Positions 51,586 to 51,601 of a DNA stretch of 51,601 bases are shown piece by piece. Below the pieces are notes generated by a model, which saw nothing but the letters and a program-made list of their open reading frames with translations, did not search any database and had not been told where the DNA came from. Origin of the DNA: Amycolatopsis orientalis DSM 43388 (lineage in GTDB: Bacteria; Actinomycetota; Actinomycetes; Mycobacteriales; Pseudonocardiaceae); contig NZ_ASXG01000193.1 in NCBI RefSeq assembly GCF_000411975.1, positions 1 through 51,601 on the forward strand. Direction: 5' to 3'. The translations under genes and the position numbers were made by a program. The number at the start of each line of letters is the position of its first letter. Within the stretch, counting starts at the first letter, position 1.

Positions 51586-51601
51586 GTGAGACGGGTGCGG
51601 C
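51586..51601 (+). CDS. Start of a coding region cut by the window edge
   Basis: GTG at 51586 with GGAGG six bases before it (51575-51579) opens a frame reading MRRVR before the window ends. Its setting in atypical AT-rich sequence suggests a transposase or other mobile gene, but five codons cannot identify it. Confidence 0.35.

Overview
The window is high-GC actinobacterial chromosome: GTG starts are frequent, genes overlap as ATGA/GTGA, and GC-rich hairpins serve as terminators. The argCJBDFR-argH order, the rrn boxA leader and the overall gene content suggest a Pseudonocardiaceae member close to Amycolatopsis. That genus assignment is inference; no search was run.

Layout. (1) 1-10.6 kb, all on the minus strand: the 5' end of a 16S rRNA gene with its leader, tyrS, a 3-methyladenine DNA glycosylase, and a tightly overlapped arginine operon argC-J-B-D-F-R-(argG-like)-H. 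Its predicted leaderless promoter lies under ARG-box-like palindromes. The argG slot is filled by an ArgG homologue whose ATP-binding loop is destroyed. (2) 10.6-20.3 kb: two islands of degenerate tandem repeats surround a small SANT/HTH-like protein, a secreted tripeptidyl aminopeptidase, an AlkD-type glycosylase, pheST and a small P-loop kinase. (3) 20.3-25 kb: the translation cluster infC-rpmI-rplT with an rRNA methyltransferase (infC apparently starts at AUC), a DUF1844 protein, and a self-regulated gntR-acdS pair. (4) 25-37.2 kb: a divergent catabolic locus. Minus strand: kdgK-like kinase, iclR, ridA. Plus strand: PLP D-amino-acid/D-glucosaminate dehydratase-like enzyme, N-acyl-D-amino-acid deacylase, GntP permease, Tat-exported lactonase, then a DasABC-like sugar ABC importer and a GH20 hexosaminidase. 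(5) 37.3-44.5 kb: an SDR, a CitA/CitB-like two-component system divergent from dctA, an HxlR regulator divergent from an MFS exporter, and an SRPBCC protein. (6) 44.5-51.6 kb: an FN3 lipoprotein, uvrA, an RNase H-fold protein lacking catalytic acids, a third repeat island, a DUF1963 protein, an MBL hydrolase, and an AT-richer right edge that may begin a mobile element.

The most interesting proposal is region 4. Together its genes could form an oxidative (aldonic-acid) route for chitin: lactones and aldonic ends left by C1-oxidising chitin cleavage are hydrolysed outside the cell, imported, trimmed by GH20, deacetylated from N-acetyl-D-glucosaminate to D-glucosaminate, dehydrated/deaminated to 2-keto-3-deoxygluconate (KDG) with RidA clearing imines, and phosphorylated by the PfkB kinase. 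The IclR protein would be the KDG-type sensor. Every enzyme assignment is at family level and the pathway is inference. The other main observations are the ArgG-like protein, the inactive-looking RNase H fold, and a repeat island that seems to have grown from the 3' end of the DUF1963 gene.
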